Source: Spirochaetota bacterium (GTDB lineage: Bacteria; Spirochaetota; Spirochaetia; DTKZ01). Taken from it: 33,161 nt of DNA. The translations under genes were made by a program, and so were the position numbers. The stretch is from positions 1 to 33,161 of the forward strand of contig JAOABU010000030.1 of NCBI GenBank assembly GCA_026418195.1. The letters run 5' to 3'. Shown here in pieces: positions 24,827-32,135 of the stretch (position 1 is its first letter; each line of letters begins with the position of its first letter). The notes below the pieces were generated by a model. That model ran no database searches. It was not told the origin of the DNA and saw only the letters and a list, made by a program, of their open reading frames with translations.

Positions 24827-25771
24827 ATGCAGATAGCTTACATTCTATCCATCAGTTTTGGATCCGTTCTCCTAGGATACATCCTGAAAAGTCAAATCCT
24901 TTCTCCTCGAGTACTTTCCGACCGGTTGAAACAGGTAGCGGTAATGGTTCTCCTTCCTCTGGCTGCCATCAGTTCCCTCTGGAGCTTTGCCCCTGCGTCG
25001 GGAAAACTAGCCCTGTTGTCCCTGCTAGGGGCGGGCTCCCTGTTCCTCGGCGGAGTGGCTGCGATTTTCTGTATCCACTGGTTTCACATTGAACCCTACC
25101 GGGCAGGATCCTTCTTTTCCAGCAGCATGTTCTACAACATCAGCGCCCTTGCGGCTTTCATCGCTTTTGTCCTGTATGGGGAAGAAGGGTTCGCCTATAT
25201 TCAGATCTATGCCTTGTTCGAGCAGCCCATATACTACATCATTGGCTTTCCCTTGAGTTATGCCATCAGCAAGGCAGATCTCCACTCGTTTCGAGTTCAT
25301 CCCAGAGTCTTACTGGAAAAGAAGGTAGCCTTCTTTCCCCTTGGGGCTGTCCTGATCGGAACCCTCCTCCGATTGTCTGGGATCCCCAAACCGCAGTTCA
25401 TGTACCAGCTTTCCCACATCCTAGTTCCGGTTATCACTGTTTTTTTTGGCCTAGCCATAGGGCTGACCCTGAAGATCGGTGCCATCAGTCAATACCGGAA
25501 GGAAATCCTTCTCGTGCACCTCATCAAATTCCTCTTTGTCCCCGCATGTCTGATTCCTTTGGGGATCCTGATCGGATTTGGGTCCATTCGGGGCGGTCTA
25601 CCTTTGAAGACCCTTGTAATCGTCTCTTTCTCACCTGTAGCGTTCCTCGCTGCTATCCCTCCTGCCATTTACGGGTTCGATGTAGATTTGGCTAACTCCA
25701 CCTGGCTTACTTCAACCATTTCCTATATGGTACTCTTACCGGGAATCCTATTCCTGGCGACTCGAATCTAA
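24827..25771 (+). CDS. AEC-family (auxin efflux carrier-like) permease
   Basis: This 314-residue inner-membrane protein has about ten hydrophobic segments in two similar halves of five. The AEC/MdcF-like pattern is recognisable in the N-terminal LGYILKSQILSPRVLSDRLKQ followed by VMVLLPLAAISS, the mid-loop SMFYNISALAAFIAFVLYGEEG, and VITVFFGLAIGLTLK in the second half. Bacterial AEC proteins move small carboxylates such as malate or malonate, probably as secondary transporters. No neighbouring enzyme identifies the substrate, though the divergent glycerate kinase operon makes glycerate-like acids conceivable. It is transcribed divergently from the TPR gene over a 59-bp gap and probably from a leaderless message. 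Confidence 0.85.
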   Translation: MQIAYILSISFGSVLLGYILKSQILSPRVLSDRLKQVAVMVLLPLAAISSLWSFAPASGKLALLSLLGAGSLFLGGVAAIFCIHWFHIEPYRAGSFFSSSMFYNISALAAFIAFVLYGEEGFAYIQIYALFEQPIYYIIGFPLSYAISKADLHSFRVHPRVLLEKKVAFFPLGAVLIGTLLRLSGIPKPQFMYQLSHILVPVITVFFGLAIGLTLKIGAISQYRKEILLVHLIKFLFVPACLIPLGILIGFGSIRGGLPLKTLVIVSFSPVAFLAAIPPAIYGFDVDLANSTWLTSTISYMVLLPGILFLATRI

Positions 25772-25795
25772 CCAGATCCAGGAAATAACGAACCC

Positions 25796-25824
25796 TGGAC
25801 ACCCATCCCGCCGAACTCTATAAT
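25796..25824 (+). promoter_or_regulatory. Strong sigma-70 promoter for the Crp/Fnr-type gene
   Basis: TGGACA (25796-25801), 17 bp and a perfect TATAAT (25819-25824) form a near-consensus promoter. The start should fall near 25831, which leaves only 7 nt before ATG 25838. The gene is therefore transcribed separately from the AEC permease gene and has an unusually short leader. Confidence 0.75.
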
Positions 25825-25837
25825 TAGCATAGAAAGT

Positions 25838-26458
25838 ATGAGTGACAACCTTCTTTTCGATAAATACGGACATGTGATTCCAGCAGGTACGGTGATCTTC
25901 CGGGAGGGAGATGAAGGGAACGAGATGTTCATCATCCAAGAAGGGAAGGTTAAAATCAGTAAATCCATCGGCGACAAGGACCATGTGCTCGCTATACTGG
26001 GGAAAGGGGACTTTTTCGGTGAAATGGCCATTGTGAATCGGATCCGGAGAACCGCTACTGCGCAGACTGTCACCGACACCCACCTGTTGGCGTTCGACCG
26101 GCAGGGCTTTCGGAGCATGATCGAAAAGAACTCAAAAATAGCGATGAACATCATCGACAAACTTTGCCGCCGACTCCAACAAGCAAACATGCAGATCCAG
26201 CAATTAAAACGAAAGAACGCTCCTGCCCTCATAGCCCTTCATCTGGTATATGCCTTTGAAGGGGCTTCGCAGGATTCTATCCCTTTCGATAAAACCCTGG
26301 AAGAGATCTCCCTTTCTCTCGAGATGCCTCTCCAAGAAGTGGAAGGAATTGTGAAACGACTGGAAACAGAAGGAATCGTGAAGAAAGAGGGAAATTCTCT
26401 TCTTCTGGTAAATCCCCAAACTTTGCGGGAAAAATCAGGCACCGCATCGGAATTTTAG
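25838..26458 (+). CDS. Crp/Fnr-family transcription regulator or cyclic-nucleotide-binding protein
   Basis: This 206-residue cytoplasmic protein has a cyclic-nucleotide-binding beta-roll (about 10-100) with FREGDEGNEMFIIQEGKVKI and the phosphate-binding cassette GDFFGEMAIVNRIRRTATA. Glu62 and Arg71 of that cassette, the ribose and phosphate contacts, are kept. A long helix (about 100-125, CRRLQQANMQIQQL) gives the dimer interface. The C-terminal 60 residues look like a winged helix (KTLEEISLSLEMPLQEVEG, then IVKRLETEGIVKKEG). It has no Fnr-type cysteine cluster. A cAMP or cGMP receptor is the likely role, which pairs logically with the class III cyclase in this window. The DNA-recognition helix is less basic than in Crp, so DNA binding is probable but not certain. 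Confidence 0.85.
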   Translation: MSDNLLFDKYGHVIPAGTVIFREGDEGNEMFIIQEGKVKISKSIGDKDHVLAILGKGDFFGEMAIVNRIRRTATAQTVTDTHLLAFDRQGFRSMIEKNSKIAMNIIDKLCRRLQQANMQIQQLKRKNAPALIALHLVYAFEGASQDSIPFDKTLEEISLSLEMPLQEVEGIVKRLETEGIVKKEGNSLLLVNPQTLREKSGTASEF

Positions 26459-26460
26459 AC

Positions 26461-26515
26461 TTGATCGTAGTAGTTTTTTTAGTAAAAAACATAGATCTGT
26501 TCCCTGTATGGGGAC
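26461..26515 (+). promoter_or_regulatory. Candidate glmS promoter and leader hairpin
   Basis: TTGATC (26461-26466), 16 bp and TAAAAA (26483-26488) could be a promoter, giving a leader of about 60 nt. Within it GTTCCC (26499-26504) and GGGGAC (26510-26515) form a 6-bp stem with one G-U pair. The leader is too short and lacks the conserved core of the glmS ribozyme. Confidence 0.3.
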
Positions 26516-26557
26516 TCGGAGAAGCCCTTCAAGACTAAGCAAAGCAGAGGATAGGGT

Positions 26558-28384
26558 ATGTGCGGAATTATCGGATACTGTGGACCTGGCAAAACAGTGG
26601 ACATCCTTGTGGAAGCTCTGAAACGAATGGAATACCGGGGGTATGATTCGGCAGGAATTGCGGTAGGCGATTATACAGGTACCCTTACCGTGGTGAAACG
26701 AAAAGGAAAAATCGCCGATCTCCAGAAGGCGATTCCAACCTCCCTCCATGGGTCCTTCGGGATCGGGCATACCCGGTGGGCAACCCATGGGGAAGTAAAC
26801 GACATCAATGCCCATCCCCACCTGAACTGCGCGGGCGACATCGCGATTGCCCATAATGGAATCATCGAGAACTATGCAGCATTGAAGGGAAAACTCATAT
26901 CGGAAGGGCATGTGTTCCGTTCGGAAACGGACTCTGAGGTGATTGCTCATCTGATTTCCACCTTCTATGAAGGGGATCTGGAATTAGCGGTAAAGAAAAC
27001 CCTCAAGCTTCTGAAGGGAACCTACGGTATCGTCTGTATCCATGCGAAAGAACCCAATAAAATTGTGGGAGCTCGCAATGGATCTCCTCTTATCCTGGGG
27101 ATCGGAAACAAGGAAATGTTTCTGGCCTCTGACGTGACAGCCATGATCGCCTATACAAAACAAGTGATCTATCTGGAAGACGGGAATGTGGTAACCATCA
27201 CCCCAGACGGATACAAGTTGACCGATGGAACGGATAAGATTCTAGATCGTAAGATTGACTATATCTCCTGGGAACTGCAGGAAATCGAGAAAGACGGATA
27301 CGCTCACTTCATGGAAAAAGAAATCTTTGAGCAGCCAGAGTCCATCAAGCGGGCCATGCAAGGCCGTATCGACAAGGAGTACATGACAGCCAAGTTTGGC
27401 GGTCTCAATATGACGAATCGGGAACTTCTATCCATAGAACGAATCAAAATCATTGCAGCAGGGACTTCCTATCACGCGGGGTTGGTCGCTTCCTACTTAT
27501 TGGAATCCGTTGCCCGAATCCCTGCTTCGGCTGAACTCGCTTCTGAGCTACGTTACCGGAATCCTATCGTGGAAAGAAACACCCTCTACTTCGCTGTGTC
27601 CCAGTCGGGCGAAACAGCTGACACCCTCTATGCCATGCGGGAACTGAAACGCAAGGGAGCTCGAGTACTCGGGATCTGTAACGTGGTAGGATCTACCATT
27701 CCTCGGGAGTCGGATGGAGGTATCTATATTCACTCTGGACCGGAGATTGCGGTAGCTTCCACGAAAGCCTTTACCAGTCAGCTGGCCGTGTTCTACCTGT
27801 TTACCCTTCTCATTGCTCGGATGCGCGACATGTCGTATGAGATGGGAAAAGCCTTCATCCAACACTTAGAAGGGTTACCCCAATTGATCGCAAAAACACT
27901 ACAAACGAATTCCCATGTGAAGAACCTGGCAAAAAAGTATTCCATCTACCCAAACTTTCTCTTCCTAGGAAGAGGATTGAATTATCCAGTAGCGCTAGAA
28001 GGGGCACTTAAATTGAAAGAAATTTCCTACATTCATGCTGAAGGGTACAGCGCTGCAGAAATCAAGCATGGACCCATTGCTCTGATCAACGAAAACACCC
28101 CCAGCGTATTCCTGGTTCCCGACGACATGTTGCGGGAAAAAGTCATCTCCAACATGAAGGAAGTGAAAGCTAGGAGAGGGAAAGTGATTGCCCTAGCCGT
28201 GGAAGGAGACGAAGAGGTGGCTAGGATTGCCGACGATTGCATCTTCATCCCTTCCACCCATGAGTTACTGTACCCCTTCTTGATGGTGGTGCCTCTTCAA
28301 CTGTTTGCCTACCATTGCGCTTTGGAACTAGGTCATAATGTGGATCAGCCTAGGAACTTGGCTAAAAGCGTGACGGTGGAATGA
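26558..28384 (+). CDS. glmS: Glutamine-fructose-6-phosphate aminotransferase (isomerising)
   Basis: This 608-residue cytoplasmic enzyme makes glucosamine-6-phosphate from fructose-6-phosphate and glutamine, the entry step to peptidoglycan and amino sugars. Cys2 in MCGIIGY is the glutaminase nucleophile after Met removal. GHTRWATHGE (near 72), HNGIIENY and a conserved SETDSEVIAHL follow in the class II amidotransferase domain (about 1-240). Two SIS domains come next, with SQSGETADTLYAM, AVASTKAFTSQ and LGRGLNYPVALEGALKLKE. The tail ends NLAKSVTVE as in other GlmS proteins. All landmarks and the length are normal. GAGGAT precedes the ATG. The last 4 bp overlap the following gene. Confidence 0.97.
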   Translation: MCGIIGYCGPGKTVDILVEALKRMEYRGYDSAGIAVGDYTGTLTVVKRKGKIADLQKAIPTSLHGSFGIGHTRWATHGEVNDINAHPHLNCAGDIAIAHNGIIENYAALKGKLISEGHVFRSETDSEVIAHLISTFYEGDLELAVKKTLKLLKGTYGIVCIHAKEPNKIVGARNGSPLILGIGNKEMFLASDVTAMIAYTKQVIYLEDGNVVTITPDGYKLTDGTDKILDRKIDYISWELQEIEKDGYAHFMEKEIFEQPESIKRAMQGRIDKEYMTAKFGGLNMTNRELLSIERIKIIAAGTSYHAGLVASYLLESVARIPASAELASELRYRNPIVERNTLYFAVSQSGETADTLYAMRELKRKGARVLGICNVVGSTIPRESDGGIYIHSGPEIAVASTKAFTSQLAVFYLFTLLIARMRDMSYEMGKAFIQHLEGLPQLIAKTLQTNSHVKNLAKKYSIYPNFLFLGRGLNYPVALEGALKLKEISYIHAEGYSAAEIKHGPIALINENTPSVFLVPDDMLREKVISNMKEVKARRGKVIALAVEGDEEVARIADDCIFIPSTHELLYPFLMVVPLQLFAYHCALELGHNVDQPRNLAKSVTVE

Positions 28385-28980
28385 AACTTCCTATCTCCGT
28401 AGGAGCCCTTCTTTTCTTCGTTCAGTTTGTTTGTTCCTCTGGCTCTCCTTTTAGGCTGGAGGCGCAGGAATCAACCTCCGAGCAGACATCCTACGTTTCC
28501 TCAGAGTCAGGAGGTCCTCGAACGATGGACCAACTCCTAGCGCAACGGGTAGAGCAGAAATCTGAGAAACGTACGGATCCAAAAGCTATGCCAACCGACG
28601 AAAAGAGGGTAGTGTTTGTAGAGGGCCCTATCCTGGGAAGAGGGATCCCTTACCTAAGTGTCAACGCTATTCCCTACGAACTGGGCAGATACCAGTATCA
28701 AGGCATTTCTATCGATGTCTATTTCATTCGAAGATCTATCCCTCTGCTGGAATCCTGGATCCCTGTCCGATGTGGGGGATCCAATTTCTATCAGGTAAAA
28801 CCGGACAGCTCACTCGCTTTAATGGCCATATCTCCTAATGGTTTCAGCGTACTCTTCGTAATTCCTGCTGAACCCTGGCGATGTCAAATCCTGGAACCTC
28901 TCTGGAACCGCATTTCCAACCTATATCAAAACTTAGGCTCCAATGAACCTCCGTTTCCCGCATTTATCGAAACGAGATGA
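28381..28980 (+). CDS. Exported protein of unknown function, coupled to glmS
   Basis: The product has 199 residues. A signal peptide is likely (Lys2, hydrophobic run ISVGALLFFVQFVCSSG, cleavage perhaps after LEA near 27). No proper lipobox is seen, as Cys18 lies inside the hydrophobic stretch. Residues about 28-75 are Ser/Glu/Lys-rich and probably disordered. Residues about 75-190 look like a small beta-rich domain (VFVEGPILGRGIPYLSVNAI, then YFIRRSIPLLESWIPV). I do not recognise the family. The ATG overlaps the glmS stop as ATGA, which means coupled translation, so a role at the cell envelope linked to amino sugar supply is possible but only inferred. Confidence 0.75.
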   Translation: MKLPISVGALLFFVQFVCSSGSPFRLEAQESTSEQTSYVSSESGGPRTMDQLLAQRVEQKSEKRTDPKAMPTDEKRVVFVEGPILGRGIPYLSVNAIPYELGRYQYQGISIDVYFIRRSIPLLESWIPVRCGGSNFYQVKPDSSLALMAISPNGFSVLFVIPAEPWRCQILEPLWNRISNLYQNLGSNEPPFPAFIETR

Positions 28981-28989
28981 GGAGGTTCC

Positions 28990-29058
28990 CATACTTCTAT
29001 TGAGTCGAGGCAGTGGCCTTTTTAGAACCAAAAGAAAATCGCCGATGCTAGAAGTATG
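28990..29058 (+). repeat. Inverted repeat pairing the vWA gene start with its upstream region
   Basis: CATACTTCTA (28990-28999) and TAGAAGTATG (29049-29058) are perfect 10-bp inverted copies separated by 49 nt. The right arm includes the only plausible ribosome site and the ATG of the vWA gene. In RNA the arms could pair and hide the start codon. A weak 4-bp hairpin with a T-run (AGGC/GCCT then TTTTT) lies in the loop and may end the glmS transcript. Confidence 0.55.
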
Positions 29059-30249
29059 AAGAAAATCCTGACAGGAATCCTGTTTGGTTTGTGTCTCCTT
29101 CTTTTACCCTTACCTATTGGATTTACAGAAGAACCGAATACGGAAATACTTAACAAAAAGCCTACTCCCGAAGAGGGAAGCATAAGAGAGAAGGACCTTG
29201 AAGACCTTACCGTAACCCAGAGAGACTTACGCATAGAACTCAGTCTCGAAGGGGGATACCATCTTTGGATCAAGAAAAAACCGGGCATGGGATCCGTCCT
29301 GATTACCGAAACCACCGAAGATCCTGCTCGCAAGGTCGCTAGCTACGCCTACCGCGCAAAATCCTACAATCCCTACAACGGGGATGAAATCCGAATCCTG
29401 AATGGTCAAACCCTTCTTCCAGGTCCGGGAAGGTACTTTCTGGTGGATTCTACCCCCGAACCGGATGAAGTATTCGGTTTAGCCTTTCACATTTTCATTC
29501 CCTACGTTCTGGAATATGGGTACCCTTGGAGCCGGCAGGGAGAAATGGAAGTCGTAGATGGAACGTTTCTCAACATACGCGCCTTTGCGAAACCCCATGC
29601 AGATTACACAGGTCCATTCAAAGATAACCCCTTCGTGTTTCGCATCTTTCAACGTTCTATACCGCTACCAAAAATAGAAAAAATCATGCCCGACGTAAAA
29701 GTAGAGTTCTCCAAAATTACAGAGGAAACCAAAGGGGAGACCTTCGAGTCTACCGGTGAAAAGGACATGATAGACAAGATTGCCGCTATCATAGACAAGC
29801 AAAAAGGCAGAACCCTCGATATGGTGATCACCCTGGACACTACCCAGAGCATGGAAGACGACATCCCCCATATTCGAAAACTCCTTGTTCCGATGGTAGC
29901 CGAAAGGATTAAGGGATTCGATACAGTTCGGATTGGGCTCACCCTCTATCGAGACTACATGGAAGAGTACTTGACCCGTTCTCTACCCTTTACCAGTGAT
30001 CTGAATCAACTCCAAAGAATGGTAGATTCCGTGCGGGTTGCTGGAGGAAGGGATATCCCTGAAGCGGTTCACGAAGGAATCTACGCTGCCATCCATAATT
30101 ACAAATGGGAAGCGGAAAGCCGGGTGATCATCGTCATTGGAGATGCCCCTCCTCATCCTATTCCCCGAGGTAAAATCACCGAAGAAATGGTAAAAAAGGA
30201 TGCGGAAGAAAAGAAGATTCTAGTGTATACGATTATTCTCCCCCACTAG
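29056..30249 (+). CDS. Exported von Willebrand factor A domain protein
   Basis: The 397-residue protein has a Sec signal peptide (MKKILTGILFGLCLLLLPLP) and no clear lipobox, so it is periplasmic or surface-exposed. Residues about 50-200 are a beta-rich region of unknown type. Residues about 252-397 form a vWA domain. Its metal-ion-dependent adhesion site is DTTQS (261-265, a DxTxS variant). Asp333 in GGRDIPEA and Asp363 in IGDAPPHP lie where the remaining ligands or the end of the fourth strand are expected. vWA domains bind partner proteins in a metal-dependent way. No MoxR ATPase or other vWA partner gene is nearby. The start codon sits inside an inverted repeat and has only a weak ribosome site (TAGAAG). 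Confidence 0.87.
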   Translation: MKKILTGILFGLCLLLLPLPIGFTEEPNTEILNKKPTPEEGSIREKDLEDLTVTQRDLRIELSLEGGYHLWIKKKPGMGSVLITETTEDPARKVASYAYRAKSYNPYNGDEIRILNGQTLLPGPGRYFLVDSTPEPDEVFGLAFHIFIPYVLEYGYPWSRQGEMEVVDGTFLNIRAFAKPHADYTGPFKDNPFVFRIFQRSIPLPKIEKIMPDVKVEFSKITEETKGETFESTGEKDMIDKIAAIIDKQKGRTLDMVITLDTTQSMEDDIPHIRKLLVPMVAERIKGFDTVRIGLTLYRDYMEEYLTRSLPFTSDLNQLQRMVDSVRVAGGRDIPEAVHEGIYAAIHNYKWEAESRVIIVIGDAPPHPIPRGKITEEMVKKDAEEKKILVYTIILPH

Positions 30250-30263
30250 ATCCAGAGTGGATC

Positions 30264-30719
30264 CTATGGGTTAGGTGCTTTTCCCTGCGGAGTAGATTTT
30301 TCCTGGATCTTCCTTAACACTTTTTCCGCCAGTACTTTTGGCCACTGGGGAACGGAAAGGGGATTCTCTAACTTCTTATAAGTTTCCAATAGTTCCTCGA
30401 AGAGCTTCTTCGATTCAGAATACTGTTCCTTCTTGTATAGGATAAAGGCGATTTCATACCGGGCAGCTAATCCATTGGGCAGATCGTTTGGGTACCGTTC
30501 GAGGAACGTCCTATAGTACAGCAACGCATTGTCCCAGCGGTAATTGTCCGATTCCTCCTGAGCCCGTTGGAAGAACTGCATGGGAGTCAGCCCTTCCGGA
30601 ATTATGGGAGGAGTAGAACTACAAGAATTGAGAGCCCCAAAAATCAGGAATGAGATTCCTACAATGTGCCACACTCTTCCGGACTGTAAAAACCGCATAG
30701 GCTGGATCCTACCATACAT
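30264..30719 (-). CDS. Small TPR-type lipoprotein (BamD/YbgF-like fold)
   Basis: The product has 151 residues from ATG 30719, or 144 from ATG 30698. Both have an AGGA site, and the shorter form gives a more standard signal peptide. The hydrophobic run IVGISFLIFGA is followed by LNSC, a relaxed lipobox as spirochaetes often use, so it is probably lipid-anchored. The mature part has TPR-like helix pairs (FFQRAQEESDNYRWDNALLY, YRTFLERYPNDLP; then IAFILYKKEQYSESKKLFEE). That resembles one to two repeats of BamD-type outer-membrane assembly lipoproteins, but it is far shorter than BamD. The function is unknown. It is convergent with the vWA gene and divergent from the M20 gene. Confidence 0.75.
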   Translation of the reverse strand: MYGRIQPMRFLQSGRVWHIVGISFLIFGALNSCSSTPPIIPEGLTPMQFFQRAQEESDNYRWDNALLYYRTFLERYPNDLPNGLAARYEIAFILYKKEQYSESKKLFEELLETYKKLENPLSVPQWPKVLAEKVLRKIQEKSTPQGKAPNP

Positions 30720-30737
30720 TTATGGGTCCTAGCAAGG

Positions 30738-30767
30738 TTGACTTTACCCTAGGCTTCCAGGCATAGT
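30738..30767 (+). promoter_or_regulatory. Candidate promoter for the M20 amidohydrolase gene
   Basis: TTGACT (30738-30743), 18 bp and CATAGT (30762-30767) precede the gene. The start near 30774 leaves a leader of about 13 nt that holds ACGGAA before ATG 30787. The -35 match is five of six. Confidence 0.45.
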
Positions 30768-30786
30768 ACTAGGAACGGAACAGATC

Positions 30787-32115
30787 ATGCCTAGACTCAT
30801 CGAAAGTACGAAACAGAGAATCGAAGAAATATTTTCTCAACTAGAAAAAATTGGGAATCTTGGAGCCTCACGGGAAGAAGGATTTACTCGAGCTGCCTGG
30901 TCCAACGAGGAAACCCGAGGGATGGAGCTGATCCAGCGGATCGCTGAAAAAGCGGGGATGCGAGCTTCCTGGGATGGGATTGGGAATTTATTCCTTTCCA
31001 CACCCGTAGGAGCCCCTGAAACAGTCCAAGTGGGTTCTCACCTGGATACCGTTCCACATGGAGGCAACTACGACGGCGCAGCCGGTATCGTAGCGGGATT
31101 GGATGCTATTCTACAACTTCGTCCCATGTGGGAAAAACTAAAACGGCGATTGGAACTAGTGATCTGGCGAGGGGAAGAGTCCGCTTGCTACGGTGCTGTT
31201 TGCAAGGGAAGTCAAGCAGCGTTCGGGTTGAACGATCCATCCATTCTCAGTAGAACCTATCTGGGTCAAACGCTGGAAGAAGCGATTAGGTCCCAAGGAT
31301 TCGACCCTTCCTATATCCAAGAACGGAGGCCCACCGTCGATCAGGCTCGGATCGACTCTATCGCAGCTCATCTAGAGCTGCACATCGAACAGGCAAAGCG
31401 CCTAGAAACCGATGGGATTCCCATCGGTGTGGTCACCAGCATCCGGGGTACCATTCGGTTGCGGGTTCTGATCTTTGGGGAGGCCAACCATTCGGGTGGT
31501 ACACCCATGGGAATACGGTACCGGAAGGACGCAAATCTCGCCATGGCCTATATGCAGGTGGCTCTCCATGAAGAATGCACCTACGCGTTAGAGAAAGGAT
31601 TCGATATCGTGCAAACAGTGGGAGTCATCAATGCCGATGAAGATTACAACAAAAAGAATCCCCAGGTATGGGAGAACGCTCTCACCAAGGTGAGTCCATT
31701 TGGGTACTTCACCCTCGATGTGCGAAGTAACGACCCGCGGTTCTTGCCTAATTATATAAAAACTGCCGAAGAAATTATTCGAAAAAAAGCGGAACGATAC
31801 AACGTAAACGTACAGATTGAGCGGCTCCTATCCCTCGATCCGGTAGAACGATTAGACCCTTCAGTACAGGGTGTACTGGAAAGTGCCTGTAGAGATCTCA
31901 AGATCCCTTACTTGGTAATGCCTAGCGGTGCCCTACATGATGCTGCAGTCGTAGCAGGGGTTCGGAAGAGCAATGGAAGTCCCATCCCGGTAGGGATGCT
32001 CTTCATTCCCTGTAAGGACGGGATCAGTCATAATCCCGCAGAATACGCATCCGCTCAGGATATTGCCCGTGGTGCAGTGGTCCTATCCAACGCGTTATAC
32101 AGGCTGGCACGGTAA
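30787..32115 (+). CDS. M20-family amidohydrolase (N-carbamoyl amino acid / allantoate / ureidopropionate type)
   Basis: This 442-residue cytoplasmic metalloenzyme belongs to the hydantoinase/carbamoylase branch of peptidase family M20. Such enzymes cleave N-carbamoyl groups to give an amino acid, CO2 and ammonia. Likely metal ligands are His85 and Asp96 (GSHLDTVPHGGNYDGAAG), Glu130/Glu131 (WRGEES), His199 (HLELHIEQ) and His415 (DGISHNPAEY). The dimer-lid motif EANHSGGTPM (232-241) with His235 and GALHDAA with His384 are also kept. It is slightly longer than usual (about 410). The substrate cannot be assigned: N-carbamoyl-L-amino acids, allantoate or N-carbamoyl-beta-alanine are all handled by close relatives. 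It converges on pyrD with a 20-bp gap and has no catabolic partner gene here. Confidence 0.87.
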   Translation: MPRLIESTKQRIEEIFSQLEKIGNLGASREEGFTRAAWSNEETRGMELIQRIAEKAGMRASWDGIGNLFLSTPVGAPETVQVGSHLDTVPHGGNYDGAAGIVAGLDAILQLRPMWEKLKRRLELVIWRGEESACYGAVCKGSQAAFGLNDPSILSRTYLGQTLEEAIRSQGFDPSYIQERRPTVDQARIDSIAAHLELHIEQAKRLETDGIPIGVVTSIRGTIRLRVLIFGEANHSGGTPMGIRYRKDANLAMAYMQVALHEECTYALEKGFDIVQTVGVINADEDYNKKNPQVWENALTKVSPFGYFTLDVRSNDPRFLPNYIKTAEEIIRKKAERYNVNVQIERLLSLDPVERLDPSVQGVLESACRDLKIPYLVMPSGALHDAAVVAGVRKSNGSPIPVGMLFIPCKDGISHNPAEYASAQDIARGAVVLSNALYRLAR

Positions 32116-32135
32116 TTTTCTGCCTGACATACGAA

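Noticed and set aside
26459-26557. glmS ribozyme upstream of glmS
   Set aside because: The 99-bp leader is too short and lacks the conserved ribozyme core; only a simple 6-bp hairpin is seen.
32100-32126. CAGGC/GCCTG inverted repeat between the M20 gene and pyrD as a two-way terminator
   Set aside because: The stem is only 5 bp with a 17-nt loop and has no T-run directly after it on either strand.
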